64,000 bases of DNA, from assembly GCA_030248225.1 (NCBI GenBank), contig JASANE010005042.1, positions 33,285 to 97,284 on the forward strand. The letters run 5' to 3'. The position numbers and the translations under genes are program-made. The notes beneath the pieces were generated by a model. That model did no database searches and was not told the origin of the DNA. It saw only the letters and a program-made list of their open reading frames with translations. Positions 35,270-46,632 of this stretch are shown in pieces (position 1 is the stretch's first letter; the number at the start of each line of letters is the position of its first letter). The DNA is from Trileptium ribeirensis. Lineage: Eukaryota > Nematoda > Enoplea > Enoplida > Thoracostomopsidae.

Positions 35270-35790
35270 ATGAAAATTTAACGACTTTTAGGGTTGGAAA
35301 TAGAGATTATACAGAGGTATCCCGTAGGGGTTAAGTAAATTTCTGGAGGGAATTGAATGCGGATAGTTTTAAAGGTTTAAGGAGTTGTACAGAGTCGATA
35401 GAAATCAAATATTGATATATTTGTTTTTGGAAGAAAAGGAGGAAATTAGAGGAACCCAAAGTTAACAAAAATAGAGTTATAATGGAATTAAGAGAGTTTC
35501 CACAGAGGGAGAGTATGAAATATAGTCTGATAGTTGGGAAAAGTTGTACCCGAGTTGGGAAAATATTAGTGCATTTGTAGATTTGATAGAAAAGTAAAAA
35601 TATGGATTTTTAGGTAAAGTAAAGTGTGAGTTAGGATATAGTAATAATATATGGGTAAGGGGTAAGAGATAAGAGGTGTAATATAAAGTTTGGATAGTTT
35701 TTCCCCCTCAGGGTAAATATGGAGTCACCCTTGTGGGAAAATGGATATCCCCCAGGGAAGGATAATGGAATCGATATGATTTTGGTAATT
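35270..35790. other. Strand-asymmetric, cytosine-depleted block
   Basis: The plus strand is very poor in C and rich in G. Bases 35573-35702 contain no C at all. All frames are closed by many TAA/TAG codons, so it is not coding as it stands. Confidence 0.9.
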
Positions 35791-37887
35791 AGGTCAAAAC
35801 CTATGAAATATTGTCTATGAGGGAGGGAAATACAAGGTTGGACCTGCCCAAAAGTTGACAGCTACTTAGGCAAGTGTCCTCATAATAATATAGGAGTTCT
35901 TTTTCGTTCTACACAAGAATATTTCGTTAGTTTTTTTTATATTGCGCTCTTTTAAATGGACCGTTATAGAAATTTTTTTGCACGCAACGGACAATTTTTG
36001 TGAATGGAGAAACAGTCTATATATATTTTGATTTTAAGTCTTAGGTCTTTCGCTTAAAGTCTTGAGTTTAAACTGTGAAGCAGAGTAAAATTTAAAATTT
36101 AAAATTTATGGGAAATTTTATAAAATTTAATTTAAAATTTTTGGGTATTTTCAGTGTATTGTCATTATTTAAATCGCCAAACGTAAAACAGCTAATGCAA
36201 TCAAAATTTTAACATTGCACACGATAACACTTCCTTTATCTTTAGCAAGCGATGTTACATAGTAAGAATGCTGTGTTCTCATTGATTTAGCGTATTTGTG
36301 AACTGTGGGCGAATTCAAACAGTATATTTCACCATTTTGAAATCAAATGATGTACAAACATGCTGTAGACACTAAAAAATTCCATAGTCACAGTTCTGGA
36401 ATCATCATTCGGTACGACTCAACGCGAATATCAAGTAAAATTGATTAAATTTTCGTTCAAAGCTTTGGCTTTTGACCTCGTCAGGGTACTTAGTAACACG
36501 CTAGTACCAGTAACGGTTTTGTCAGAATACGGAGTGCTGACACCAGGATTATAGGTTATACTCAGGGCCGCGGCAACCAACCCACCCCACCAGAGGGACC
36601 TTGGGCTTCAGGAGCCCCCTGTCTGACGTAAAAGGGAAAAATTTATTACATAATTAATATAAAGGGGCTTCGAACAACCTTGCCTGTGCTGTGCCGTTGG
36701 GCACCGCTGACACCGCTGCTTGTACTGCCTATTGGGAGGGGTGCTAGGACGCCCTTGCCGCGGTGCTTGTGAGCCGTCTATGGATCAATTCAAATTGTGG
36801 TTCATAATTTGTGCTTGGTATCATAGTCAGATATTTAATCTAGGTTTACTCTGATAGGACGGGAAACGTGCGTGTCCAGCTCGAATGTTGAACCTTGGAA
36901 GCCGGCGTGAAAGTATTAACCGCAGCGAAATTTAAATTTTATTGCCATACAGTAAACGTGTGAAATAGAAGCAACCCGTAAAGGATGGGTAAAGATGGAA
37001 ATGGATCTCGTATTCTTATTAAACTGCTTGAAAATATCGTATATAAAGATACATACATTTGCAGATATCACATCTTCACACAACCCATAGCTTTATAACT
37101 TCGTTATCTACAGAATGTTCTACGCGAAAATTGCTGTTGAAAACAGTAAATTTTAGGCTGTACTCATCTGCAGAATAAACAATTTTATGGATATATTATG
37201 GTCTTTTACATGACGGCAGCGATGAAAGTTTTGTGATTAGCTGATTTATTGGTTTTTCTCTCAATTGTTTTAAATGAACTGTTTTTCCTACCTTCTAGTC
37301 TTCAGAATCGGCAGTCATGAGTTATACAAATATTAATGCTCGAGTCCACTTTAGGTACGTACCCGATGGTTATTCTTTTGTTAAAATCACGAACTGAATG
37401 GTTCGCGTTCACATTTATGCCATCGGTATTCTCATGTTAGTGAGCGGGAATAAGGGCTCTGTGATGTACGAATACAATGTACGCACATTTCTCCATTTCC
37501 CATGGTTGTCCGTGTACGACAAATGACATGCCTAATAGGACAGCTGTGGTCGTTATCTACGTGTATATTATAGTATACACAAGCATTTTTCCGTCCGTGC
37601 GGTCAGAAAAATGCGATGCTAAATCTTAAAATAATGACCGCGAACAATTATACTGTCGTGGTTATGTTTCACAAATCTTTGTTCGCGTACATATGGACAA
37701 ATCTTGAATTGTGTTAATTCATCCTTATTACGTTCGTGATCCGACTTTACAAAAGAACAACTTAAGTGTACGCACCTAATGTGGACTCACATATAAGCTG
37801 GTTTTATTAACAGGATGTCGCATTTACTCCAGTAGGTTCATATTAATCGTACCAGAACTGTTATTGTAAGCTAAAATTTTGTTTCAG

Positions 37888-38052
37888 TTGGGATGCTTGG
37901 CAACACTCGCGTGCGGCTACGATTTCGCCCAGTCAGTGTTAATAACAGGAACAAATCGTGGCATGGGTCTCGAATGGGTGAAGCAGCTTGCCGCGTTGGA
38001 TAATCCGCCGGAGTACATATTTGCCACTTGTCGTCAACCTGAAAATGAAGAG
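37888..38052 (+). CDS. SDR exon with the NAD(P)-binding TGxxxGxG motif
   Basis: The acceptor is ttgtttcag and the donor is GTAAAC. The exon is 55 codons, phase 0 at both ends. It reads LGCLATLACGYDFAQ, then SVLITGTNRGMGLEWVKQL and PPEYIFATCRQPENEE. Family members start almost at the SVLITG strand, so the 15-residue lead before it is extra and partly hydrophobic, perhaps part of a signal or membrane leader begun in an upstream exon. The usual motif TGANRGIG is here TGTNRGMG; the glycines are kept. Confidence 0.9.
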
Positions 38053-39393
38053 GTAAACTCTATTTACTCGACTGTTACGAACAGATGGGACGTATTTTTC
38101 GTAATAAAAATACTCAAAAGCCGTGGCTAGAAATTTTAGTTTACTTTTCTATAACCGAGTTTATTTACATGTTTACTACCGTTAAAAACAAGAACTGATT
38201 ATATTCGACTTTGCTTATGAGCATGACATATCTCAGACTTATATTGTTGCAACCGCGGTGCGTCGCGCTTGGTCGACCCCACACCAGCTCAGAATGGATA
38301 CCATTGCTGTTTAACGTCCTTCGGTATACGGATGTAGAGGTTCCGGTGAGAGGGTGCGTAGTGGGGATAGGGTGAGGCTGTGGGTACCCGATAATTTTGT
38401 CCATTTTGCCCGAGTTTTTCTCATCCATTTTGCGTATTCTAACTAGCTTGTCCTCATCATTTTAAGATTTGGCTCATGTAATTGCTTAAAAAATTTCTCG
38501 CGCTCTTCGGCGCATGGACGGGGTAGCAGGCAGGGGTGCGGAACCTCCGGGTTTTGGATTGGGATAAATATGGCTTGCGAATATCCGACACTTAGGGGAA
38601 TAATTCCCAACTTCCCTTAGCCGCCTATGCCCCAGACGAACATTGTGGTGGTAAGTCCCATGGACCCGCAAACCGGTGTGACTGCCACCCCGAACTATGG
38701 TGTAATAGCGCCCACAAAATATACCCAGCCTTGCTCACCGCCCTGGCGACCTCCTGTTCTGTAGTATTTACTTTTTTGGAAACAAATTAAAACAGTAGTC
38801 TGCTTGAACTAATTGCAAAAATCAGGACGTGAGCAGGGTTGAGTCTCCCGGGTTGGGCTATAACGGTTAAAAACTGGTTGTATTCGAAGTGATTTTATGC
38901 GTTTTGCGCCATGAAAGAATCAGTATTTCGCGAGAAGCCTTTGACATCTGATTGTCCTCCAAGTTGGCGGTATAGTGTGCCCTAACGCTTGCTCTAGCAT
39001 TTGGTTTGTTTTAGTTCAAAAGCGAGATGTCAGAAATTGCTACGACCCTCCAGGCAGTTAGCACAAAGTATGAGAGTCCTTTAAGCACTCATTTAAGGTA
39101 GACTGAAATTCGTCATGATATTTCATAATAGCCTTTATTGCTTTTAATATGTTTCGCTTCTTTCATGTACGCAGTTAAATACAATATACTGTTGCAAGAT
39201 TTTTTGAGATTGACCAAATATTCATTTCTGCTTCTCTTTCTAGAAAACATTTGCCAAACTTGTGCATTTGTCACAGCCCCATCTTCTGAAAATTACCAAT
39301 CAGAGTCTATAGAGCAGCTCGCCGCGTTATATTTTTACCAAAAGGTACATTACCTTTTGAAACAATAATATTTGAAATTTGTGATAATTTTAG
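38053..39393 (+). other. SDR intron 1
   Basis: GC-richer repeat-like sequence at about 38250-38760. A spliceable segment at about 39277-39344 (PSSENYQSESIEQLAALYF) lies between an acceptor and a GT donor in a compatible phase and could be a cassette exon, but it breaks the family pattern and is not called. Confidence 0.4.
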
Positions 39394-39463
39394 TATGTGA
39401 GTGATTTAAAGACTGTCGCTGAGAACTCGCCGACTAGTACGACAGTTGTGATACTAAAACTAG
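39394..39463 (+). CDS. SDR exon, second beta-alpha unit
   Basis: The acceptor is taattttag and the donor is G|GTTTGTT. The exon is 23 codons plus one base. It reads YVSDLKTVAENSPTSTTVV and ILKL, and its last G completes the Asp codon of the next exon (G|AT). This gives the family sequence ...L..L........(V/I)..L.LDV. It is too short to be seen as an open frame and is supported by phase, position and family pattern. Confidence 0.82.
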
Positions 39464-40382
39464 GTTTGTTTGCTTCTATTTCGTATTTCTTATGATTTTG
39501 CTCAATTGATGTAATAACAGTTTGTCTATGCTTGTTTGAGTTCTTCTCGAAATTCGTTTTGTAAAATATTTGAACACTGTAATGTCATACAAAATGATCT
39601 ACGATCGTAAATGACTTGATGCTTCCCTGGGACCGTTACGTTTCTACAATTTACTTAAACATTTTGCCAGTTTGCAGGCGCACTACGCCCAGAAAATGAC
39701 AGAATATAGACTATGAATAGTATATATAACATTGTTTTGTATAAACATTACGCCATTTAATCATACAAATCTTAATATCTCCTAGTAAACTTGCTTCCGC
39801 CGGTTAATTTTTAAAACAATAACTGACAATATCCTCTAGTACGCCATTCCTAAACTAAAAATAGCTAAATTTACGTGAAAATTTGTTTATAAAATATTTT
39901 AACACCACTCTTAACATAGATTATGAGGCTATTTATTGACAATTTCAGCTTTGCAAGTTGAATAAATTGAGCTGAATTTTGACAATTCTTTATCCTCTCT
40001 AAAGAGATCTTTATCGAATGGCTAAGCTAGGGCCAATTAAAAGGTAAATTGTTTCGAAGGCAAAGGTCGCAGGTACACCAATTGCTAAATGTTTGAGGTA
40101 TAGTAATTTGAAGTCACATATTTGAAGATAACCTGAAGCGCGTTATCTTGCGAGCGAAGTTAGTATAGTTCTGGTCGTTAACGCTTCTGAATCTACATAA
40201 ACTCGATTTTTGCACATAAATTCGGCATTTATCAATTCACGCCAACTGAAGCAACGATATATCTAGGTCTTCAATCATATTTTCTTTAGTAAACTGTGTT
40301 TGGTTTAATAATGTTTTTGTACGTTAGGAGTACAATATATATGCCGAAACAAGAATCTATATGAAAGTCAAAAAGAACAAAT

Positions 40383-40450
40383 GCGAACTAGAACCGAATA
40401 ACTAAGCTCTGGATTGCAAGGAAGTTGCTCTAGGCCACTAGGCCACGCAT
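40383..40450 (-). repeat. tRNA-like sequence on the minus strand
   Basis: On the minus strand it reads GCGTGGCCTAGTGGCCTAG (A box) and later CGGTTCTAGTTCGC (B box). The arms pair imperfectly. Probably SINE- or tRNA-derived. Confidence 0.4.
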
Positions 40451-40744
40451 ACATCAATTAGTCTTTTATTACATTATATGTCGCTAACTACGGTACGCGT
40501 TTCACAAACTGGTATGCAGTGTTGCAGATATCCTAAATTTAATAAATTATAGTGGGCTTAACGTATCTAAAACCCACAAGCCGCACCAACGTGCCCATAA
40601 TAAAAACAGAAAGATATTCACCGAGTTTCGCATATAAAGCCCGGAGTTTTTAATTTACTCAAGTCACGCAGTGACACAATAGTTGGTGTTGTCTGAAGTA
40701 ACTAAAGTCTACAGTAAACTTTTCACGCATTAATATTTTGCCGA

Positions 40745-40812
40745 ATTGGTAGATTAAACCTGGAACTTTTGACTGCAAGTCTGGTGCGTTAGGGACTACG
40801 CCATTTAGGAGC
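40745..40812 (-). repeat. tRNA-like sequence on the minus strand
   Basis: On the minus strand the A box is TGGCGTAGTCCCTAACGC, an anticodon-like loop CTTGCAG follows, and the B box is GGTTTAATC. Imperfect stems suggest a decayed tRNA or SINE head. Confidence 0.42.
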
Positions 40813-40998
40813 AGTAGGTCGGCTTCTAGACCGACGCAGTTGCAAACGTACTGTATATACCCTATAAAAATAGCTAGCGCAACGTTTCACAATACACCTT
40901 AGTCTATTTTGACATATTGTACATGAAAAGGTAAATTATTAGGTACCCAGTACAGACCCCTAAGAATACATGGATCCTGTACTACCGATGCTTAATAA

Positions 40999-41085
40999 GC
41001 TTAGTTAATGAGTATAGATCGTGCACGGTAGTACTTTATGCATCATTAACCGTAAGATGTGTGGGTTGGATTCCATGAGAGAGCG
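40999..41085 (+). repeat. tRNA-like sequence, decayed
   Basis: The A box TAGTTAATGAG and the B box GGTTGGATTCC match the RNA polymerase III patterns at extended spacing. No clear cloverleaf. Confidence 0.33.
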
Positions 41086-43354
41086 AATTCCGGCCCGTTA
41101 CGAAAATGTGCAGCCCATTTAGTGCCTCCATACACAAAATAAATTTTTAAGCTGTGTTAGTACGTTTGTACTAGCCTTTTACATCCATGTGTTAGGGTTT
41201 TATAGCCGAGATCGCCTAATGAAAAATATTTATTACATTCAGTTTATCAGATTGTGTTGCAGAGGAGATATTTAGCTCTAGATCCAAAAAGCAAAATTAG
41301 TGGCACTTAAAGTGAGTTGCATAAATACTAATACAGTAAATTCTTAACTATCACTATTTTCAATATTTTTGTTAAGGCGCCTTCTAAAATCCAACCTAGT
41401 AGCTGTGTAAAATACGCTTCTTCTGATATCAAAACTATACCAGTATAACTGGCAGGATGTTTTATGAATATACAACCGTGTGTATCACCCATTTCCCGTT
41501 TGCGTGATTTACCATTGCCACCATATATTTCTGGCTTTTAGAGCCTATCCCAGCCCTTGACACAATTTGTCAGCTCCAATTTACTATTAGCTAATACCTT
41601 TGAAGGGCCTAGCTCGGCCCAAAAAATGTCAGAATGGCTAATCGCGGCTAGCAAAGCTTGGTTTTAGAGCCTCAGTAGACCGCGACAAAATGCGGTCTTG
41701 CCGCACACATCTTAAGTAAAATGATGCATTAAATCAAACCGAACCATTATTCACAACGCTACAGATGGTAGTAGGTATATAACCTGATTTTCCTGATTCT
41801 AGCTTTATTTTAATCACAAAACTGTTTCCACACTTTGTTTTGTAGCCAAACCTCAACATTATTTGTCAGTAACAGATGCAACAAATGCACAATGAAAACT
41901 TGCGCGAAATGCAACCAAATTTTCCTAACCTGTAAATTATAAATCACCCCAAGAATAGTTTTAGCTATTATGCAGTTTCTACGATAATAGAAAAATATTC
42001 ATATACAGCAAATCAGTCGCAAGACATATTCGTATACTCACTCCATTTTGAGACAAAATTGGTTTTGGTTGCCTCTAATTCATATTCATTTCCCTACAGT
42101 TTTATCGGCTAGATAAACACAGGTGCAACATGTCTCAGATGAAAACTTCTATAGTATTATTTTAGCCGTCACCATGCTGTAGACAGACGTAGCTTCATAA
42201 TTCGGCCTGATTTCCCGAAAACTGGACGCTATTTGACACCATGTCATAGGAAGGGGATATTTAGATAAATGTTTACAGCGCGATACAGGGGCGGCACCTT
42301 AACCAAAAATATTTGTGAAGCGAGCTGAACATGTGTAAGATGTGTAGAAGGCCAGAGGAAAAACTAAAAAATTCTCACTGACTCTGCTATTTTTACTCGC
42401 ATTTTTCGCAATTAATCTTAAATTGTCAATACTGCCGACTAACATTTTAAATTATTTCATTTTCACGCGCTTCGCACACTCCCTCCGGAGGCGGAGGTGA
42501 CGTAGCGGAGGCTTGCGCTACACGGACAGAGAAGACTAAGCTGTGCGGTGGGGAAAAGGTGGACTAGCCTGACAGGGCGGGGAGCTCCTACCTTTCGACG
42601 TGAGGTGGGGGCTAAAACTCGCTTCATGGCATTAAGTAAATGTGTAATGACTGGCCTTCTTTCGGCAATACTAGATCATCTACTGAATCTTTTCACCACG
42701 TTGTGCCGCCGGTTAATCGCAATTAATGGGGAAATATCAACCCGTAGATTCCGGAGTTAGAACCGCTGTTGTAATAAAACTTGGCACTGTGCTGTAACCA
42801 GGAAATATGATTATCAACCTTGGCGGAATAAATTTATCTAGGAATAAAAACAACCTATAATGGTTCCTTTTGGCAATGGTTTGAAGGCGAAAATGATCTG
42901 ATGCAGCAGCCAATAAAAAGCCCAGTAATACATAGAAAATTTATCAGATGTCCAGTCCACAACGAATAGCATCAATAAATCGGAAACAAACCCCCAGGTT
43001 ACGCAAGAACAAATACTGGTTGCTGTTAGCTGCTGCTTCCAACGATGAATATTTTATGCAATTAAACAATAATTTTTCCGCTATAGTATTTCAGCAATTC
43101 TGTAATTTGTGGTACCAATATATACTGTTTTAACCCCAATTCACCGGTCAGTGACAAGAAATTGTCCGCTAGATACTAGCCATGAACTGTTATTTTGGCA
43201 GCGCATGGCGTCAACCGAGGGAGTTCAGATATTCTTGCCTGAAGTGCATACACTTATCAGTACACGGCGCCGTGAGATATTGCGGATAACAATATAACGA
43301 ATGTATCATGTCAAATTTATAGGTGTTATGTATTGTTTTTGTATGACATTTTAG

Positions 43355-43548
43355 ATGTTAACGACGTTGATCAAATCAATTCGGTAACAGACAAAGTCAA
43401 AGAGACTGTCGGAGAAAACGGACTCAACGTATTGATCAATAACGCCGGAATCTTCCTCAAAGAACAATCACCATTTGACAAGACTGATATGGAGAATATG
43501 ACTCTAACAATGCAAACCAATAGTATCGGTCCGGTTATACTTACTCAG
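43355..43548 (+). CDS. SDR exon with the NNAG motif
   Basis: The acceptor is gacattttag and the donor is GTATAA. The exon is 194 bases, starting two bases into an Asp codon and ending in phase 0. It encodes (D)VNDVDQINSVTDKV, then GLNVLINNAGIF and NSIGPVILTQ. NNAG stabilises the central sheet of classical SDRs, and the (T/N)N..GP..(L/V)TQ helix follows as expected. Confidence 0.93.
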
Positions 43549-44173
43549 GTATAATTTATGGTAGCGAACGATTGCGAGAACACTGGTGGTAATAAAGAAC
43601 AGAATTTGGTTCTATATTCAATTATCGCCATCATAAAGTTGCGCTCCGGCTAGGTTTGGAATTACTCCTTTGTAAATTAAAAGGGTTAATAATTTTATAT
43701 ACTGTAAACAAAGATTGCATAAATTTCTTTGTGACGCTGTATTATAGAGTTTCTACTAATTAGTTCAAAACAGTTACGATATGATCGTAAAGTGATCCCG
43801 ACGGTACAATCCTACTAGTCTTTTATGCGACGAAATACGGAATTCAGCTATATAACTCACAATATTTTCGTTTGTTTTCTCCTAAACAGAACTAGGAATT
43901 GAAAGTTTCATGAACAGATGAAGATATGCAACATTATAAATTTTCATATGGCGCAATATTACTGAATTTTCAAAATACTCTAGTTTTGCGACTAAGTTCT
44001 TTCGAGATCAGGCGTTTTAATCTGGCATTAAAGCAAAGCTTGATGTCTAATGTCAAGCTCAAACTCAACAAGGTCTTCTTTTCCCACCGACTTCGCGGTG
44101 CCCGTTCCCACCGCTGTGGTTTCGCTAGATAGTAGATAGGAACAGTAGGAATCTCGTTAATCCATTCACGCGG

Positions 44174-44207
<34 letters not shown>

Positions 44208-46275
44208 AAAGAGAGTCATAGTTAATCCCGCCGTTTACCCGCGCTTGGTTGAATTTGTTCATTTTGACATTCAGAGCAGCAGAAAGAATTTTTGACTTGT
44301 TTTAATCTACTCTGTCCTGCGAGATTTCCTGCTCACTTTAAAAATTCTTAATTGTGGGAATGCCAATACTTCGCGTTTGTCTGGTAGTCCATTGCGCGGG
44401 GTTGGTAGTCCTTCTATGCAGGTTTTATTTGTCATTGTGACAAAGGTAACTTTACAAGAAACATACATACTCACACACGACTTGGCCAAACTTGTCACTT
44501 TGCAATGAGTACTAAATCGCATATATCTTTTCTAGAAGTGGCTGTTATATAGCTAGAAAAAAGAACAGTTTACTCATGGAATTGTGGGAGGTGGGCAGCA
44601 GCTCCCGATGTAGGGTTTGGCTTGGCATATGGTATGGCTCAAAAAGTGTTTTAGCTTAGGCTAAATCTCAGGCAGACTTAGGACATCGACAACGGTATAG
44701 CATGCATTTCGCACCTTAAAGTTACATTTTCTGCTAAATTAATTAATATTTTAACACTTTAACCAGCTAAAATGGTTTTAATAACTGGTTGAACCCAAAA
44801 AATACAAGTTAGGCGCTAAGATAAATATATCCACTCTCCGTAGATTGTAACACTTATTGTCTTGATCATTCATACCCGATTTGTGAAAATCGGCTATCTT
44901 ATTCATACCTTGGTATCCGTGCAGTCCATTACACGACTTGAAACTATGTTCACAATCTGTGCTATTGTTTAGATATCCCTAGGTAACAAGGAACAAAGCT
45001 ATTATTATTAAACGTGTATCATGCATCTCGCCCTATGTGCATATCACACGCTACTAAAACAGTATATACAGTATTGTAAAGCATTTACAATTTGTCAATT
45101 TAAATCCATTTATAAGAAACATTAAAACAAAATTAGTAAGACAACTTGGATAAAAACCAAAATTATTGCCTGATTATGTTTTGCCAACATGTTGCCTTTA
45201 GTCAGTGGTATTTGTCAGAAAAGAACAGCTTAGTGTGTAACATTATACCGTTAGAAAAAAGAACAGCTTAGAACCAGGCGTTCAGCCTCTTGACTTAGGC
45301 TTAAACGTAAAATAAGAAGTGAAGCCAAGGTTAATGCTTAGGTACAGTATATCGAGAACGGCATAGCATGCATTTCATTTCCGTTCCTAACTGTTACATT
45401 CGCGTTATGCTTCAGTTAAAAGCGAAGCAACATTGGCATCTAGTTTTTAAAGCAATGTGTCCATAGCGTTAAAATTTTACAGTTGTAGAAATATGTTGAG
45501 AACAAACTCTTGTGTAGCAAGGTGTGTTTTTCTGGTGGCAGTTTCAAGAGTTCTGGGGAATACACGCGTGCCGGTTTTATGCCACAGCTGTTGGAAGTGT
45601 TTGCGGCTTGTACCGATTAAAAACAACAGGTCCGCAGTTATGCACCAAGCCCAGTGAGAAAATAGTTCTTTACGAATTGTCAAGTAACTTGTTGCATGCT
45701 TTTAGGCTTATCACAGGAAATGTTTTAGTATTATAAGCCAAAATGTCAATTAAGACGTCGACGAAGAAGTATGGAAAAGATGTTCAGTTTACTTAACGTA
45801 GTATTCGAGGCCGGATACCGGATACCGGATATTTGAAACAGGTACCGGCTGGATACCGGATAGTTTTAGTTCAAAAATTTTCTCGTCCTTTATTGCTCTC
45901 CGCAACTTTTCCGTTGTATGTGTTCCTCATTGTAAGTATATATGTTTATATATATACGTATTTTTGTTATACATTCATAATTATTTTCAGTTTAGATAAC
46001 CGCTAAGCAGCAACTTGAACTTTATTGAAGTAAAAGGTTAAAAAATTAGTGTGAATTTTCACCAAACCGCTCTTTTTAAAAGTGGATGGGCGAATAAACT
46101 AGGATGTTGTTTTAGGCTGAATGCGGAAACAAACGTAAGCCATAATTTTACACACGCTAGTCTCTAGCTCTAGTCCCTTATCTGGAGGTCAAGAAAAACC
46201 TCATGTCGCAAGTACTGCAATAGCGTCTCAGCATCACCAGCTTAGCTGCATCTCAAATCTGTGATATTGCAAAAA
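43549..46275 (+). other. SDR intron 3, left part
   Basis: No convincing exon. Two diverged copies of a segment occur at about 44640-44740 and 45290-45425, sharing gacttagg, then cggtatagcatgcatttc or cggcatagcatgcatttc and gttacatt. Near 45808-45865 ccggata and taccgg words are repeated, like the subterminal repeats of another hAT-type element. Confidence 0.4.
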
Positions 46276-46520
46276 CAACCCGAACCCCCGGACAATCCGG
46301 CCCCGATACCATACCCAAACCCACCTCCAATCCCTCCCACACACCTCCCTCCTCCCTCCCCCGCACCCCTCGCCCCACCCCACTCCCCACCGACCCGCGC
46401 CCCGCACCCACCCAAACCCACCACACCCCCCACACCCCAACAACCCCCAAAACCCCCCCCACCAAAGCACACACCCACCCCCTCCCCCCCCCCCCCCCCA
46501 CAACCACAAAAAAAAAAAGA
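46276..46520 (+). repeat. C/A-only low-complexity block
   Basis: About 245 bases of almost only C and A on this strand, ending in a run of about 18 C, then caaccac and a run of about 11 A. Long proline- and glycine-rich open frames on both strands here are artefacts of the composition. It may be a real simple repeat or a sequencing or assembly error. Confidence 0.9.
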
Positions 46521-46632
46521 CCAAGTAACGCCCCAACTTCAAACTGTTGCTGAGACTGACATAATATACTTACAACCCTCATACTTTCAGGAATTATAAC
46601 CGAACATATTATAAATATCTACGTATAACAAA

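Larger units (their letters stand above)
32436..37887. other. Decayed repeat region, gene-poor
   Basis: No gene recognised. It holds a diverged local repeat (about 32710-32750 and 32860-32900, sharing gtaccctgg..agt and gccatggg), a GC-rich block (34300-34700) and a strand-asymmetric block (35270-35790). It also has another GC-rich patch near 36560-36780. The end of the stretch should contain the first exon(s) of the dehydrogenase gene, which I could not place. Confidence 0.45.
39464..43354 (+). other. SDR intron 2
   Basis: Contains three tRNA-like sequences near 40.4-41.1 kb and a GC-rich block at about 42470-42770. No exon recognised. Confidence 0.45.

Noticed and set aside
39277..39344. 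Spliceable segment as a dehydrogenase exon
   Set aside because: Phase allows it, but it does not match the family, and the exon at 39394 follows the first exon directly with the right sequence.
44190..44290. AFGYLKRVIVNPA-like stretch as a dehydrogenase exon
   Set aside because: It resembles the expected strand but lacks the Ser motif, and no donor fits.
44560..44660. Segment ending GLAYGMAQK before GT as the missing catalytic exon
   Set aside because: The Tyr-Lys spacing is wrong by one residue and upstream residues do not fit the family.
45591..45632. Segment VGSVCGLYRLK as the missing catalytic exon
   Set aside because: Donor phase is 1 while the last exon needs phase 0, and the Ser and Y-x-x-x-K pattern is not kept.
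46234..46599. Long proline-rich and glycine-rich frames on both strands
   Set aside because: They follow only from the C/A-only composition of this block.
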